Source of the DNA: a virus
Strand: one strand, 5' to 3'
DNA: 33,398 nt
Virus record (IMG/VR): IMGVR_UViG_3300028393_000210
Coordinates: 1-33,398 of that record
The notes under the pieces were generated by a model. That model made no database searches. It saw nothing but the letters and a program-made list of their open reading frames with translations, and was not told the DNA's origin. Made by a program: the position numbers and the translations under genes. Shown here piece after piece: positions 1 to 7,371 of this stretch (the stretch's first letter is position 1; each line of letters begins with the position of its first letter).

Positions 1-282
1 GCATGCTGTAAGATAACAGGAAGAAATATCATCTAAAAATTTCCGTACATCATCTATTAGAACTGGCACGCCATTACTATCAATAAAAACTACATCAATT
101 GTATTGCCAAGATCAACTACAGTTTTAACATAACTAATTAACTCTATTGTAATTTGAAATGTGCTACCATTAATATAAAATATTAACTGTTGCTTAAATT
201 CTTCTTGTATTATTCTTTTTTGATTCGAAAGCGTGGCCATATAATTGGCAGTTTCGAACGCTTTTTCAATTCTTTCGTCCAT
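1..282 (-). CDS. Conserved hypothetical phage protein, C-terminus cut by window edge
   Basis: An open frame of 94 codons begins at the ATG at 282 and runs off the left end without a stop, so the C-terminus is missing. It is preceded by an ACGGAG Shine-Dalgarno sequence about 8 bases upstream and by a strong sigma70-like promoter (303-331). The protein starts MDERIEKAFETANYMATLSN and looks soluble, with an N-terminal amphipathic helix (about residues 1-34) followed by beta strands and an acidic stretch near residues 76-86 (LIDDVRKFLDD). There is no signal peptide or membrane segment. From memory it resembles a small conserved protein of marine T4-like phages that starts in the same way, but no function is known to me. 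It has its own promoter and so probably belongs to a different transcription unit from the fibre genes on its right. Confidence 0.75.
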   Translation of the reverse strand, partial: MDERIEKAFETANYMATLSNQKRIIQEEFKQQLIFYINGSTFQITIELISYVKTVVDLGNTIDVVFIDSNGVPVLIDDVRKFLDDISSCYLTAC

Positions 283-302
283 AGATAAACTCCGTAATGT
301 AT

Positions 303-331
303 ATAATACACTACAGTAATTAGCTTGTCAA
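303..331 (-). promoter_or_regulatory. Sigma70-type promoter
   Basis: Read on the minus strand, this is a perfect -35 hexamer TTGACA (plus-strand bases 326-331), a 17-base spacer (309-325) and a -10 hexamer TATTAT (303-308). The predicted start is near 296, about 14 bases before the ATG at 282, which leaves room for the ACGGAG ribosome site. It lies just after the stop codon of the 306-residue gene. It differs from the ATAAATA motifs that precede the structural genes, so this downstream unit is probably read by unmodified host polymerase. Confidence 0.7.
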
Positions 332-342
332 GAGATTAGATA

Positions 343-1263
343 TTATAAAGCTGAGTTTACGTAAGTTGGGGTACCAACTGATACGTTTGAACCAGTAGGT
401 GTTATTATCTGCGAGACGCTAGATAAAGTTCCACTGGCAGCTTCCAGCACATTACCGCCGGCTGTGTAACTCCAAGTTGGAGTAAAAATAATTTGCGCAT
501 TGGTGGCGCCAAATCTTGCATATAAATCGTATTGATTAGGACTATAAGTTGGAGTGTATGCTGGATCTACTAGTTTGGTAAACATTAATTGATTGCTTGT
601 TGTAAGATCAAAAAATCCTTTAGCTTGTGGAGTGCCCGATCCGGTGTTAGTAGTAGCATGCGCCCCAAAAGTAATTGTTCCCATGTTTGCTAACAAAGTT
701 GCCCACGACTCGTTTACTGTTCGCGACCCATCAGTTGTATAGTTTGAAAAACTAGCACTAAATTTTACTAGTCCGCCGGCATTAAAAAATGCTCTAGCAT
801 TATTAATTGCAGATACTACTGTTGAACCGCTGGTATATCCTGGAAAATTTAATGTTAGTGTATAACTAACTGTACTTGCCCAAGGGTTTGTTCGAGTTAC
901 AGTTGGAACTGTAGTTAATGAATATTGAGATGCTGGGGGTGTAACTAGTCTATTAGTAAGAATAGTATCTGCAAACGTGTTATAAGCAGACCTGTCTGCT
1001 TCCTTGATAGTGGTGCTACTAGTTGGTAATGCTAGTTGGCCACTTTGATCTGAGCCTGTTTGGTGTTGTCTTGCTAATAATAAATCAGTACGAAGATTAT
1101 TCCATTGATTAACTGTAATTTTGGTGTTAAGATTGTTAACTTGACTGCTTAATACTTGTTGACAATAGCCGTAATCTGACGATCCTGTTCCAAGAACTAA
1201 TGCGATTTTTGCTTGAATTGTGTTGTAATCGTTTGCTACAATTAAATTACCTTGGCCGGCCAT
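343..1263 (-). CDS. Probable tail fibre or virion structural protein, 306 aa
   Basis: This is the last gene of the structural cluster. The N-terminus MAGQGNLIVANDYNTIQAKI, followed by VLGTGSSDYGYCQQVLSS and ITVNQWNNLRTDLLLARQHQ, resembles a family of structural proteins seen near tail fibres in marine T4-like phages (recalled, not searched). The remainder (about residues 100-306) is rich in Thr, Ser, Asn and Gly with alternating hydrophobic residues, as expected of a beta-rich fibre or tip domain. There is no signal peptide or membrane segment. The start at 1263 is supported by AAAGGT seven bases upstream and by a TATAAATA late-promoter motif 21 bases upstream. Family membership is moderately secure. 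A role as a receptor-binding or fibre-connecting protein is inferred from position only. Confidence 0.7.
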   Translation of the reverse strand: MAGQGNLIVANDYNTIQAKIALVLGTGSSDYGYCQQVLSSQVNNLNTKITVNQWNNLRTDLLLARQHQTGSDQSGQLALPTSSTTIKEADRSAYNTFADTILTNRLVTPPASQYSLTTVPTVTRTNPWASTVSYTLTLNFPGYTSGSTVVSAINNARAFFNAGGLVKFSASFSNYTTDGSRTVNESWATLLANMGTITFGAHATTNTGSGTPQAKGFFDLTTSNQLMFTKLVDPAYTPTYSPNQYDLYARFGATNAQIIFTPTWSYTAGGNVLEAASGTLSSVSQIITPTGSNVSVGTPTYVNSAL

Positions 1264-1284
1264 ACATTTACCTTTAGTTGATGT

Positions 1285-1292
1285 TATTTATA
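1285..1292 (-). promoter_or_regulatory. T4-type late promoter motif TATAAATA
   Basis: The minus strand reads TATAAATA, an exact match to the T4 late-promoter core. It ends 21 bases before the ATG of the 306-residue gene. The stop codon of the upstream fibre gene (TAA, 1288-1290) lies inside the motif, so promoter and stop share bases. Known T4 late promoters consist of this -10-like element recognised by gp55 with the sliding clamp. Use by this phage is inferred. Confidence 0.65.
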
Positions 1293-2778
1293 GTACGATT
1301 ACTTCGATAGTGCCAATTTCTGAACTGCCATCGAAGTTTTCTAGCGCAATTCCGAATGGGTAAAGTGTCGGAGCACTGACATCATTGTTTATAGACATAC
1401 CTACGCCGCCGTTTGTAGCAACTAATTGATCACCTTTATTAATAGTACCAGTAACTTTACATGGAACTCGTCCCTTGAGGGCAATATATGTTCCTCCGGC
1501 TAATTCGCTATTCATCATATAAGCTGGGTTTGTTGATACTACTCCAACTGCTCTATCACCCCAGACTGTTGCTCGAACTTCTGCAGAGCCGCCAACAGCT
1601 ACTACAGTGCCTGCTTCTAATTCAACATCTGTTAAATATTTTTCTGCCAAGTCAGCATAATTAGCACTTGTAGCAGTTCCTTGGAACAAATTAGCGTTTA
1701 AGTTGCCGTTACTGTCTCGAACTGCAATGGTATTAATGGCACTGGCTATACTTGCACTTCTATATGTTCCACTAACACTCAAAGCGTCAGCTTGTTGTGC
1801 TGTACCATATACATAGTTAGCATAAAGATTGTTCCACTGTAATGTTGAAGATCCAATATTGTTGGTTAAATTTGTGCCTGGCAACATGTCTGCGCCCACT
1901 AAATTCAATGGATTTTTAGTAACAGCGTTGACTGTTGTTTGGAATGTAAGTGTATCGCCTACTTGATTAATAAAAGTAGGTGTTGTAGCGGCATTATTGT
2001 AAATTTTCAACTTAGCTGGAGTAGCTCCAACCGTAAAACCTGCATCACTAAACTGAACTAGACTTGAGAATATTGCGTTTCCAGTTTGGATAAAACTACT
2101 AGCACTTAGTCCACCCAGGCGATCTGAGTTGGTACTTGTTCCCCAAAATCTATGATTACTAGTAGTTTGGCCAGGTAGAGAATCGTTATTTGAATAAACT
2201 AGGGTAACACCCTGGTGTATTTTTGTAAATCCTGTAATAGCATTAGCTGAAGAATTTAATGTAAATTCAGCATCTGAACTAATCGTGAATATAACATTGC
2301 CACTATCAATAGCTTTGATAATAGTATGGGCGCCACCATTAGAATCTAACACACTTGCTGTTTTTAATTCAGTAGTATTTGCGCCTGCAGAACCTTGCGG
2401 ACCTACTAGTGTAAATCCAGAGCCGTTATAAGAGTAAAGTTGTTGATTAGCGGTATCCCACCAGAAATCACCAGTAGTTAACCCAGTTGGTTGAGTAGCC
2501 GATATCTCTGCACCACCTGCAATTCTAAATTTACCATTAACATCGTAAAATTTTAACTTGTTTGTGTTACTATCAAACCATAGTTGACCGCTTACAGGGC
2601 GAGGAGGTTGGGTGGAGCCGGCAAAATTTTCTAGCAAATATACAAAATTTTCGTTCTGTACAGCTCCGTATCCTGCGTAATTCTTACCAATTAATTTAAG
2701 ATCTAGTGTAGAATCAATGGTTCCATCAGCAATTACTGATACTTGAGTTCCATTAAATCTGTTTATAGTATATGACAT
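1288..2778 (-). CDS. Tail fibre paralogue C (496 aa)
   Basis: Third of three neighbouring fibre genes that share an N-terminal anchor. Residues 1-130 carry LKLIGKNYAGYG, YLLENFAG, GQLWFD and QQLY motifs that align with the 734- and 556-residue fibres on its right, and similarity continues weakly to about residue 230. The middle is low-complexity beta-rich shaft. The C-terminal domain (about 373-496) begins ADLAEKYLTD and contains GTVVAVGG, GVVSTNPAYMMNSE and GRVPCKVTGTINKGD. It recalls tip domains of marine phage fibres and is reminiscent of the G2 (IMC) self-cleaving tip domains, though I cannot confirm catalytic residues. The start at 2778 is preceded by AAGGAAC at good spacing and a late-promoter motif. 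It is probably a structural fibre that contacts the host. Confidence 0.8.
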   Translation of the reverse strand: MSYTINRFNGTQVSVIADGTIDSTLDLKLIGKNYAGYGAVQNENFVYLLENFAGSTQPPRPVSGQLWFDSNTNKLKFYDVNGKFRIAGGAEISATQPTGLTTGDFWWDTANQQLYSYNGSGFTLVGPQGSAGANTTELKTASVLDSNGGAHTIIKAIDSGNVIFTISSDAEFTLNSSANAITGFTKIHQGVTLVYSNNDSLPGQTTSNHRFWGTSTNSDRLGGLSASSFIQTGNAIFSSLVQFSDAGFTVGATPAKLKIYNNAATTPTFINQVGDTLTFQTTVNAVTKNPLNLVGADMLPGTNLTNNIGSSTLQWNNLYANYVYGTAQQADALSVSGTYRSASIASAINTIAVRDSNGNLNANLFQGTATSANYADLAEKYLTDVELEAGTVVAVGGSAEVRATVWGDRAVGVVSTNPAYMMNSELAGGTYIALKGRVPCKVTGTINKGDQLVATNGGVGMSINNDVSAPTLYPFGIALENFDGSSEIGTIEVIVL

Positions 2779-2801
2779 GTCGCCCGTTCCTTATTCTAGT
2801 G

Positions 2802-2809
2802 TATTTATT
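2802..2809 (-). promoter_or_regulatory. Late promoter motif AATAAATA
   Basis: The minus strand reads AATAAATA, one base off TATAAATA and matching the relaxed NATAAATA form reported for T4-like cyanophages. It lies in the 41-base gap between two fibre genes, 23 bases before the ATG at 2778, with an AAGGAAC ribosome site between them. Confidence 0.5.
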
Positions 2810-2819
2810 CTATTTTGCA

Positions 2820-4490
2820 TCACAATTGAGTCTGATATGCCCATGTGCCAGCTAATAACTGGAACTGCCTAACTGTAGTAGTGCCGCCATCAGTACAAAC
2901 AACCCTTGCAATAGTGTTGTCAGGATGCTCGCCTCCCGGAAATACTTTACTTAGATAGTTACCTGCAATTTGTGGGTTTGTTAGTCCGGTTGTTGTTAAA
3001 CTTATTGCTAAAGGTGCCTTAGCAATAGCAGTATCTACGTAAGATTTATTTGCGGCATCTCCATTAGCTGTAGGAGTGGCTAGGTTAGTTATCTTAAAAT
3101 TTCCAATATCTACGCTACCCGATCCCTTTGGAACTAGATAAATGGTACCATTAGTCTGACTGCTATTTGTATAGGCTATTGTTGATTCAGTACCAGTGCC
3201 GCCAAGTGTCATGTAACTGACACCTACTCCTGCTAAAGTTCCAACACTGACTAATCCCGGAGCACTGGTAACTGTTGTACCTAATTGAGTTTGGCTTAGG
3301 ACGCTAAATCCTCCAACTTTAAACGATTTGCCAGCAGTCAAGTTAATATTTTCACTGCTGTTGAAACTTAAATTACTTAAATTCCATAAAAATTGTTTGT
3401 CAGTATCGTTGCCGCCAGCAATTGTAAAGCCGCCGCCGTCTGCTGTAGTGTTACTGGGCGTAGTTACTTTGCCTAATGTAATAAATTTGTCAGCAATATT
3501 AATTACACTTGTACTAATTGTTAAAGTGCTTCCTTTTACTGTAAGATTACCACCGACTGTAACATCTCCATTAACATCTAGTGTACTAGTAGGTGTGTTT
3601 GTGTAAATTCCAACATACTTATTAGCAGTATTAATAAACACGCTATTTTGAAGACCGCTATTATTTAAAGTGTTAATTCCAAAATTTTGATTTATTGTAT
3701 TTGATTTAATCTGGAATAAAGTAGAAGTTGTATCAATTTCAGTATTTGCGCCTACACCTAATACAAGTGGTGTAGTATTTTGAATTGTAATTGTTCCAGT
3801 TGTACTAGAACTATCCGTTGTACTTAAAAAATTAGCGGCTGTTTTTCTTGACCCGTCTGGAGCTAGCAAGTAATCTGCTTGCGTAGTTGGAGTTGTAAAT
3901 TTAAGGCCAGCATAAGTGCCTATATTAAATCCTGCGGTTATGCTACCGCTAAATCCGCCAATTGGTGTAGCTGGTGTAAAATTATCTTTGCTGAAAATTC
4001 CAATTAATGTTTGTGCAACATATAATAATAGAATTGTTCGGCTTATACTGTTAGTATCTAATACATCTTCTGTACTAAATCCTGTAATGCCCTGACTTGA
4101 TGTGTATATTGGGCCAGCTAGTTTTGTGCTTGTTCCATCATTAAAATAAAGTTGTTGTCTATTACTATCAATCCATAAATCTCCAGCAGTTATGCCGCTA
4201 GGAGCGGTATTAGATATAATCGTGCCGCCGCTAACTTTGAATGTAATTCCATCATATACTTTTAATCGATTTTCACTAGTGTCAAACCATAACTGTCCAG
4301 TAATTGGATGTATAGGTTGAACTACATTAGAAAAATTTTCTAATAAATGTACAAAATTATTATCTATATAATTACCGTACCCGCTTGCATTTTTTCCAAT
4401 TAATGTAAGGTCAGTTGTTGTTTGGTCTAATACTCCGTCTGCTACCTGCGTTAGTGTAGAGCCATCTGTTTTAGTGATCAGATATGTCAT
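2820..4490 (-). CDS. Tail fibre paralogue B (556 aa)
   Basis: Second of the three paralogous fibres. Residues 1-130 carry the shared anchor (LTLIGKNASGYGN, NFVHLLENFS, GQLWFDTSENRLKVYDG, GDLWIDSNRQQLYF). A middle shaft around residues 300-400 has motifs typical of phage fibres, such as TLDVNGDVTVGGNLTVKG. The C-terminus ends with a distinct beta domain (about 485-556) containing NKSYVDTAI, NYLSKVFPGGEHPDN and ARVVCTDGG. It has neither the collar domain of paralogue A nor the tip domain of paralogue C, so the three fibres share a base but differ at the tip. Its ATG shares one base with the stop of paralogue A (TAATG), with a GGAG site nearby, so translation is probably coupled and it lacks its own promoter. 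Confidence 0.8.
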   Translation of the reverse strand: MTYLITKTDGSTLTQVADGVLDQTTTDLTLIGKNASGYGNYIDNNFVHLLENFSNVVQPIHPITGQLWFDTSENRLKVYDGITFKVSGGTIISNTAPSGITAGDLWIDSNRQQLYFNDGTSTKLAGPIYTSSQGITGFSTEDVLDTNSISRTILLLYVAQTLIGIFSKDNFTPATPIGGFSGSITAGFNIGTYAGLKFTTPTTQADYLLAPDGSRKTAANFLSTTDSSSTTGTITIQNTTPLVLGVGANTEIDTTSTLFQIKSNTINQNFGINTLNNSGLQNSVFINTANKYVGIYTNTPTSTLDVNGDVTVGGNLTVKGSTLTISTSVINIADKFITLGKVTTPSNTTADGGGFTIAGGNDTDKQFLWNLSNLSFNSSENINLTAGKSFKVGGFSVLSQTQLGTTVTSAPGLVSVGTLAGVGVSYMTLGGTGTESTIAYTNSSQTNGTIYLVPKGSGSVDIGNFKITNLATPTANGDAANKSYVDTAIAKAPLAISLTTTGLTNPQIAGNYLSKVFPGGEHPDNTIARVVCTDGGTTTVRQFQLLAGTWAYQTQL

Positions 4491-6694
4491 TAAATAACTC
4501 CAGTGTAAATAATATAATTAATAGTCAAGTACGGATTCATTACGTTTAGCGCATTTCCCAAAGTTGTATTTTGATCTGGAATAACTCCGCCGCTGTTTGG
4601 AAGTCCTGAACCAGTACTAAAATTAGGCAAACCGTAAGACGGAATTGCCGCTGGATCTGGAACACCACTAGGTAGTCCCGGAGCATAGTATTGAGCGGCA
4701 TTACTGCTTAAATTATGTTTGTGATCAGGTAAATTTCTAGTTTGAATTGTTACTTGTTGCAATCCTGAACCTGTTCCTAATGTTTTTCCAGTAATGTCCG
4801 ATACTCGGTTAGCTGATCCGCCGCCGGCATTTATTAATGTGCCGGTCCCATCGTTGCTAGGAATCTCATTTTGATTATCCATGTCATCTTTGCCTAAAGG
4901 CACTCTGCCTCGAAGATCTGGTAAGCCGAAAGTTCCCAGTCCCTGTAACGATACGGATGCTTTGTATGTGTAACCAATTACGCTGAACAGCGTGGGGTAA
5001 GCCGAGGTCAAAACTTCACTGCCATCGCATAATAAATATCCTGTAGGTACAGCACTAGCCGAGCCAGCAAATGGAAATATAATTCCTACTGGAATTTGAG
5101 GAATATGATTAAACAAAACTGACTTAGACATACTAACAAGACCTGAGTTAGATCTATAAACTAACAACTGGTCAGTTAAAAACGAATCGGTAGCCGCTGA
5201 TTTAGTTGATATAAAGTCTGGGCTAATAACTGTGTTTAGAATTGCCCTGCCGTCGACAGTTTGGCCAGTGAACGCTGTTCCGCCGTCACTACTTGCAACG
5301 TCACCTGCAAGACTAAACTCTGTTGCGCTTGCTAATCGTGCGGCAGATCCACTAATATTGCCTTGTAATGTACCAGTAAACGTGCCTGTAAAATTTCCTA
5401 CAAAACTACTAGCGTATATGTTTCTAAAACTAAGACTGGCACTGCCAATGTCATAAATTCCAGTCGTTACTGGCAGTAATGCTGATCCTGTCTTAGGTAT
5501 ACCCGTAACACCGTCTATCCAATTTAAATAAAGTTGTCCGTTAACTGTAGTGTCATCGCCTAATTTGGTACTTTTGGCAACACTTAAACCCCCCAAAGTT
5601 TGTATACTTGCTCCGCCTGGATCTCCTAACCCTGTACTGAGTGCTCCGACATCCGAAGTCCCGTTTACAAGCAATCTGCCCAACAAACTAGAGGCAGTAT
5701 CATCTCCAATGTTAACTTGACCTATCACATCTAAAGTGGCCTGGGGACTTGAATTATTTTTCCCAATGCCTACTTTTAAACTGGAATCTATGTATAGTGC
5801 AGTATATGGAACATTGGACTGAGTAACACGTATACTCATACTCTTGTTACTAGAGTTATTATACAACACTCCGTTACCAACGTTATCAGTTACCAAGCTG
5901 ACACTTAATGCACTACCTACAGTTATACCACCGTTGGCTCTAACGCTGATAGGAAAACTACTTACGTCGGCAATGTCTTTTCTTAAAAAATTAGTTGCTA
6001 CAACTGGAGTTCCGTTATAAACTAACGAAGTAGCTTGTTGAGCAGTTCCCCATATACCCGCACTTGACCCGGTCTCGAGACCTAAATCACCGGTATCTGT
6101 ATATAAATTAATACCTTTATTAAAAGAAATAAATCCGGTTATTGTAGATTTTGGTGTGAAAGAATCCTGACTGATAATAACTACGGGAGTATTGTTTGAA
6201 TATATTGTAACAACACTGTGCGAAACATTTAATGTATCGATAATATTTTCAACTTGGGGGCCTGTTAATGTGCCTTGACTAAATTGAGGGCCGACTAATA
6301 CCCAGTTACTACCTGTAAAAATATACAACTGACTATTAGTTGTGTCAGCCCACAAGTCTCCAATAACACTATTTGCAGGTGGAGGTTGCTGACTGCTAGG
6401 ACTTTTCTTAACCGATCCTGCTGCCGTCCAAGTTGTACCGTCATAAATTTTTAATAAGTGAACACCGCTGGTATTATCATACCATAACTGACCTTCTATT
6501 GGATTGCTCGGGGCATGGTCGGCTGCAAAATTTTCTAATAAATGTAAAAAATCAGTAGCAACAATAGGAGCATATCCAGCATAGTTTTTACCAACAAAAG
6601 TCAAACTAGTTTGACTATTAAGTGATTGATCAGCTACTGTAATTGGCGGTTTAGCTGGATTAGTGGAGTCTGTAAATGTAACTTGATATGACAT
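4490..6694 (-). CDS. Tail fibre paralogue A with phage tail collar domain (734 aa)
   Basis: First and longest of the three paralogous fibres. The anchor (residues 1-140) contains LTFVGKNYAGYAP, FLHLLENFAADHAP, GQLWYDN and NSQLYIF. A long beta-rich shaft follows, with a GNFTGTFTGTLQGNISG stretch. About residues 530-601 form a tail collar domain: VGIIFPFAGSASAVPTGYLL, then CDGS, then FGLPDLRGRVPLGKDD. The C-terminal part holds NLPDHKHNLS (655-664) and ends LTINYIIYTGVI, as in collar-type short fibres such as T4 gp12, where histidines and the collar fold form the receptor-binding head. The start at 6694 has AAGGAA upstream, overlapping the stop of the preceding gene. It is very likely a receptor-binding fibre. 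The receptor is unknown. Confidence 0.88.
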   Translation of the reverse strand: MSYQVTFTDSTNPAKPPITVADQSLNSQTSLTFVGKNYAGYAPIVATDFLHLLENFAADHAPSNPIEGQLWYDNTSGVHLLKIYDGTTWTAAGSVKKSPSSQQPPPANSVIGDLWADTTNSQLYIFTGSNWVLVGPQFSQGTLTGPQVENIIDTLNVSHSVVTIYSNNTPVVIISQDSFTPKSTITGFISFNKGINLYTDTGDLGLETGSSAGIWGTAQQATSLVYNGTPVVATNFLRKDIADVSSFPISVRANGGITVGSALSVSLVTDNVGNGVLYNNSSNKSMSIRVTQSNVPYTALYIDSSLKVGIGKNNSSPQATLDVIGQVNIGDDTASSLLGRLLVNGTSDVGALSTGLGDPGGASIQTLGGLSVAKSTKLGDDTTVNGQLYLNWIDGVTGIPKTGSALLPVTTGIYDIGSASLSFRNIYASSFVGNFTGTFTGTLQGNISGSAARLASATEFSLAGDVASSDGGTAFTGQTVDGRAILNTVISPDFISTKSAATDSFLTDQLLVYRSNSGLVSMSKSVLFNHIPQIPVGIIFPFAGSASAVPTGYLLCDGSEVLTSAYPTLFSVIGYTYKASVSLQGLGTFGLPDLRGRVPLGKDDMDNQNEIPSNDGTGTLINAGGGSANRVSDITGKTLGTGSGLQQVTIQTRNLPDHKHNLSSNAAQYYAPGLPSGVPDPAAIPSYGLPNFSTGSGLPNSGGVIPDQNTTLGNALNVMNPYLTINYIIYTGVI

Positions 6695-6704
6695 TTCTTA
6701 TTCC

Positions 6705-7322
6705 TTAAACTGACACTAGGCCGGTTAAACTTTGAAGCCTTACTGTATAATCAATTTGTATAAGTCTATTAAGGCTTTTTTGTACAGGGTGGAAAATTAC
6801 GTGTGTTAATAATAACGGATTTCCAGTAGCACTGTAACTTTTTAATCCAAGCTCGTCAAATACAAACGTACTGTTATTATTATTTGTATTATCAAATGCG
6901 CTTTGTCCTGCATCATTTCCATCGCCATAATCTAATAAACAAGTCACAAATATGTCACTATAATTTGTGCCGGTGACGTGTCTAACTTCCATGTAATTTC
7001 TTGTAGGATCTGCATTGCTACTAGAATTTTGATTGACTATTTTATGATATGTTTCATTGTATAAACCAGCATTACTACCTGTACTATTCGGAGTAAAATA
7101 TGTAATAATTCCAGTTGGATCGATTGCGGTTCCGCCGTTACCAAACGACATTTGGCTGATAAATCCGCCATCGTTATTGTTGGATAAACTGTTGGCTAGG
7201 GCTGTACTAATGTTTTCGTAATGAATTGCGTTACGTTTATTAATATAGACTTCCTTACTTTCAGGATCCCATATTTTAATATGTCCTTCAATGTGGATTC
7301 CGGTTAGATCTTTACTCTGCAT
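6705..7322 (-). CDS. Conserved marine-phage structural protein (205 aa)
   Basis: It recalls a family common next to fibre genes in marine T4-like phages. Key motifs are GHIKIWDP (13-20), KRNAIHYENISTALANSL (29-46), MSFGNGGTAIDPTGII (58-73), FDELGL (155-160) and LLTHVIFHPVQKSLNRLIQI (171-190). The ending resembles a compact beta fold. There is no signal peptide, membrane segment or known enzymatic motif. It sits between the peptidase and the collar fibre and has its own late-promoter motif (7343-7350), so it heads the unit that includes the three paralogous fibres. A role as a fibre attachment or baseplate accessory protein is inferred from neighbourhood. Family resemblance is from memory and not verified by search. 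Confidence 0.7.
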   Translation of the reverse strand: MQSKDLTGIHIEGHIKIWDPESKEVYINKRNAIHYENISTALANSLSNNNDGGFISQMSFGNGGTAIDPTGIITYFTPNSTGSNAGLYNETYHKIVNQNSSSNADPTRNYMEVRHVTGTNYSDIFVTCLLDYGDGNDAGQSAFDNTNNNNSTFVFDELGLKSYSATGNPLLLTHVIFHPVQKSLNRLIQIDYTVRLQSLTGLVSV

Positions 7323-7342
7323 GTTGGTCTCTCTTTATCTAA

Positions 7343-7350
7343 TATTTATC
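7343..7350 (-). promoter_or_regulatory. Late promoter motif GATAAATA
   Basis: The minus strand reads GATAAATA, fitting the NATAAATA late-promoter form. It lies in the 49-base gap after the peptidase gene, 20 bases before the ATG at 7322. It would let the 205-residue gene and the three fibres be transcribed independently of the peptidase. Confidence 0.5.
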
Positions 7351-7371
7351 AATGTTTATAATGTGCTAGTT

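Noticed and set aside
283-342. Rho-independent terminator after the fibre cluster
   Set aside because: No stable hairpin followed by a T run is visible in this gap; it holds the promoter and ribosome site instead.
3328-3606. Short plus-strand frames such as this one and others opposite the fibre and giant genes
   Set aside because: They lie antisense to long genes with clear homology, lack ribosome sites and reflect the low stop density opposite Thr/Val/Ser/Asn-rich proteins.
1288-6694. Diversity-generating retroelement acting on fibre tips
   Set aside because: No reverse transcriptase and no template/variable repeat pair seen in the window; elements outside it cannot be excluded.
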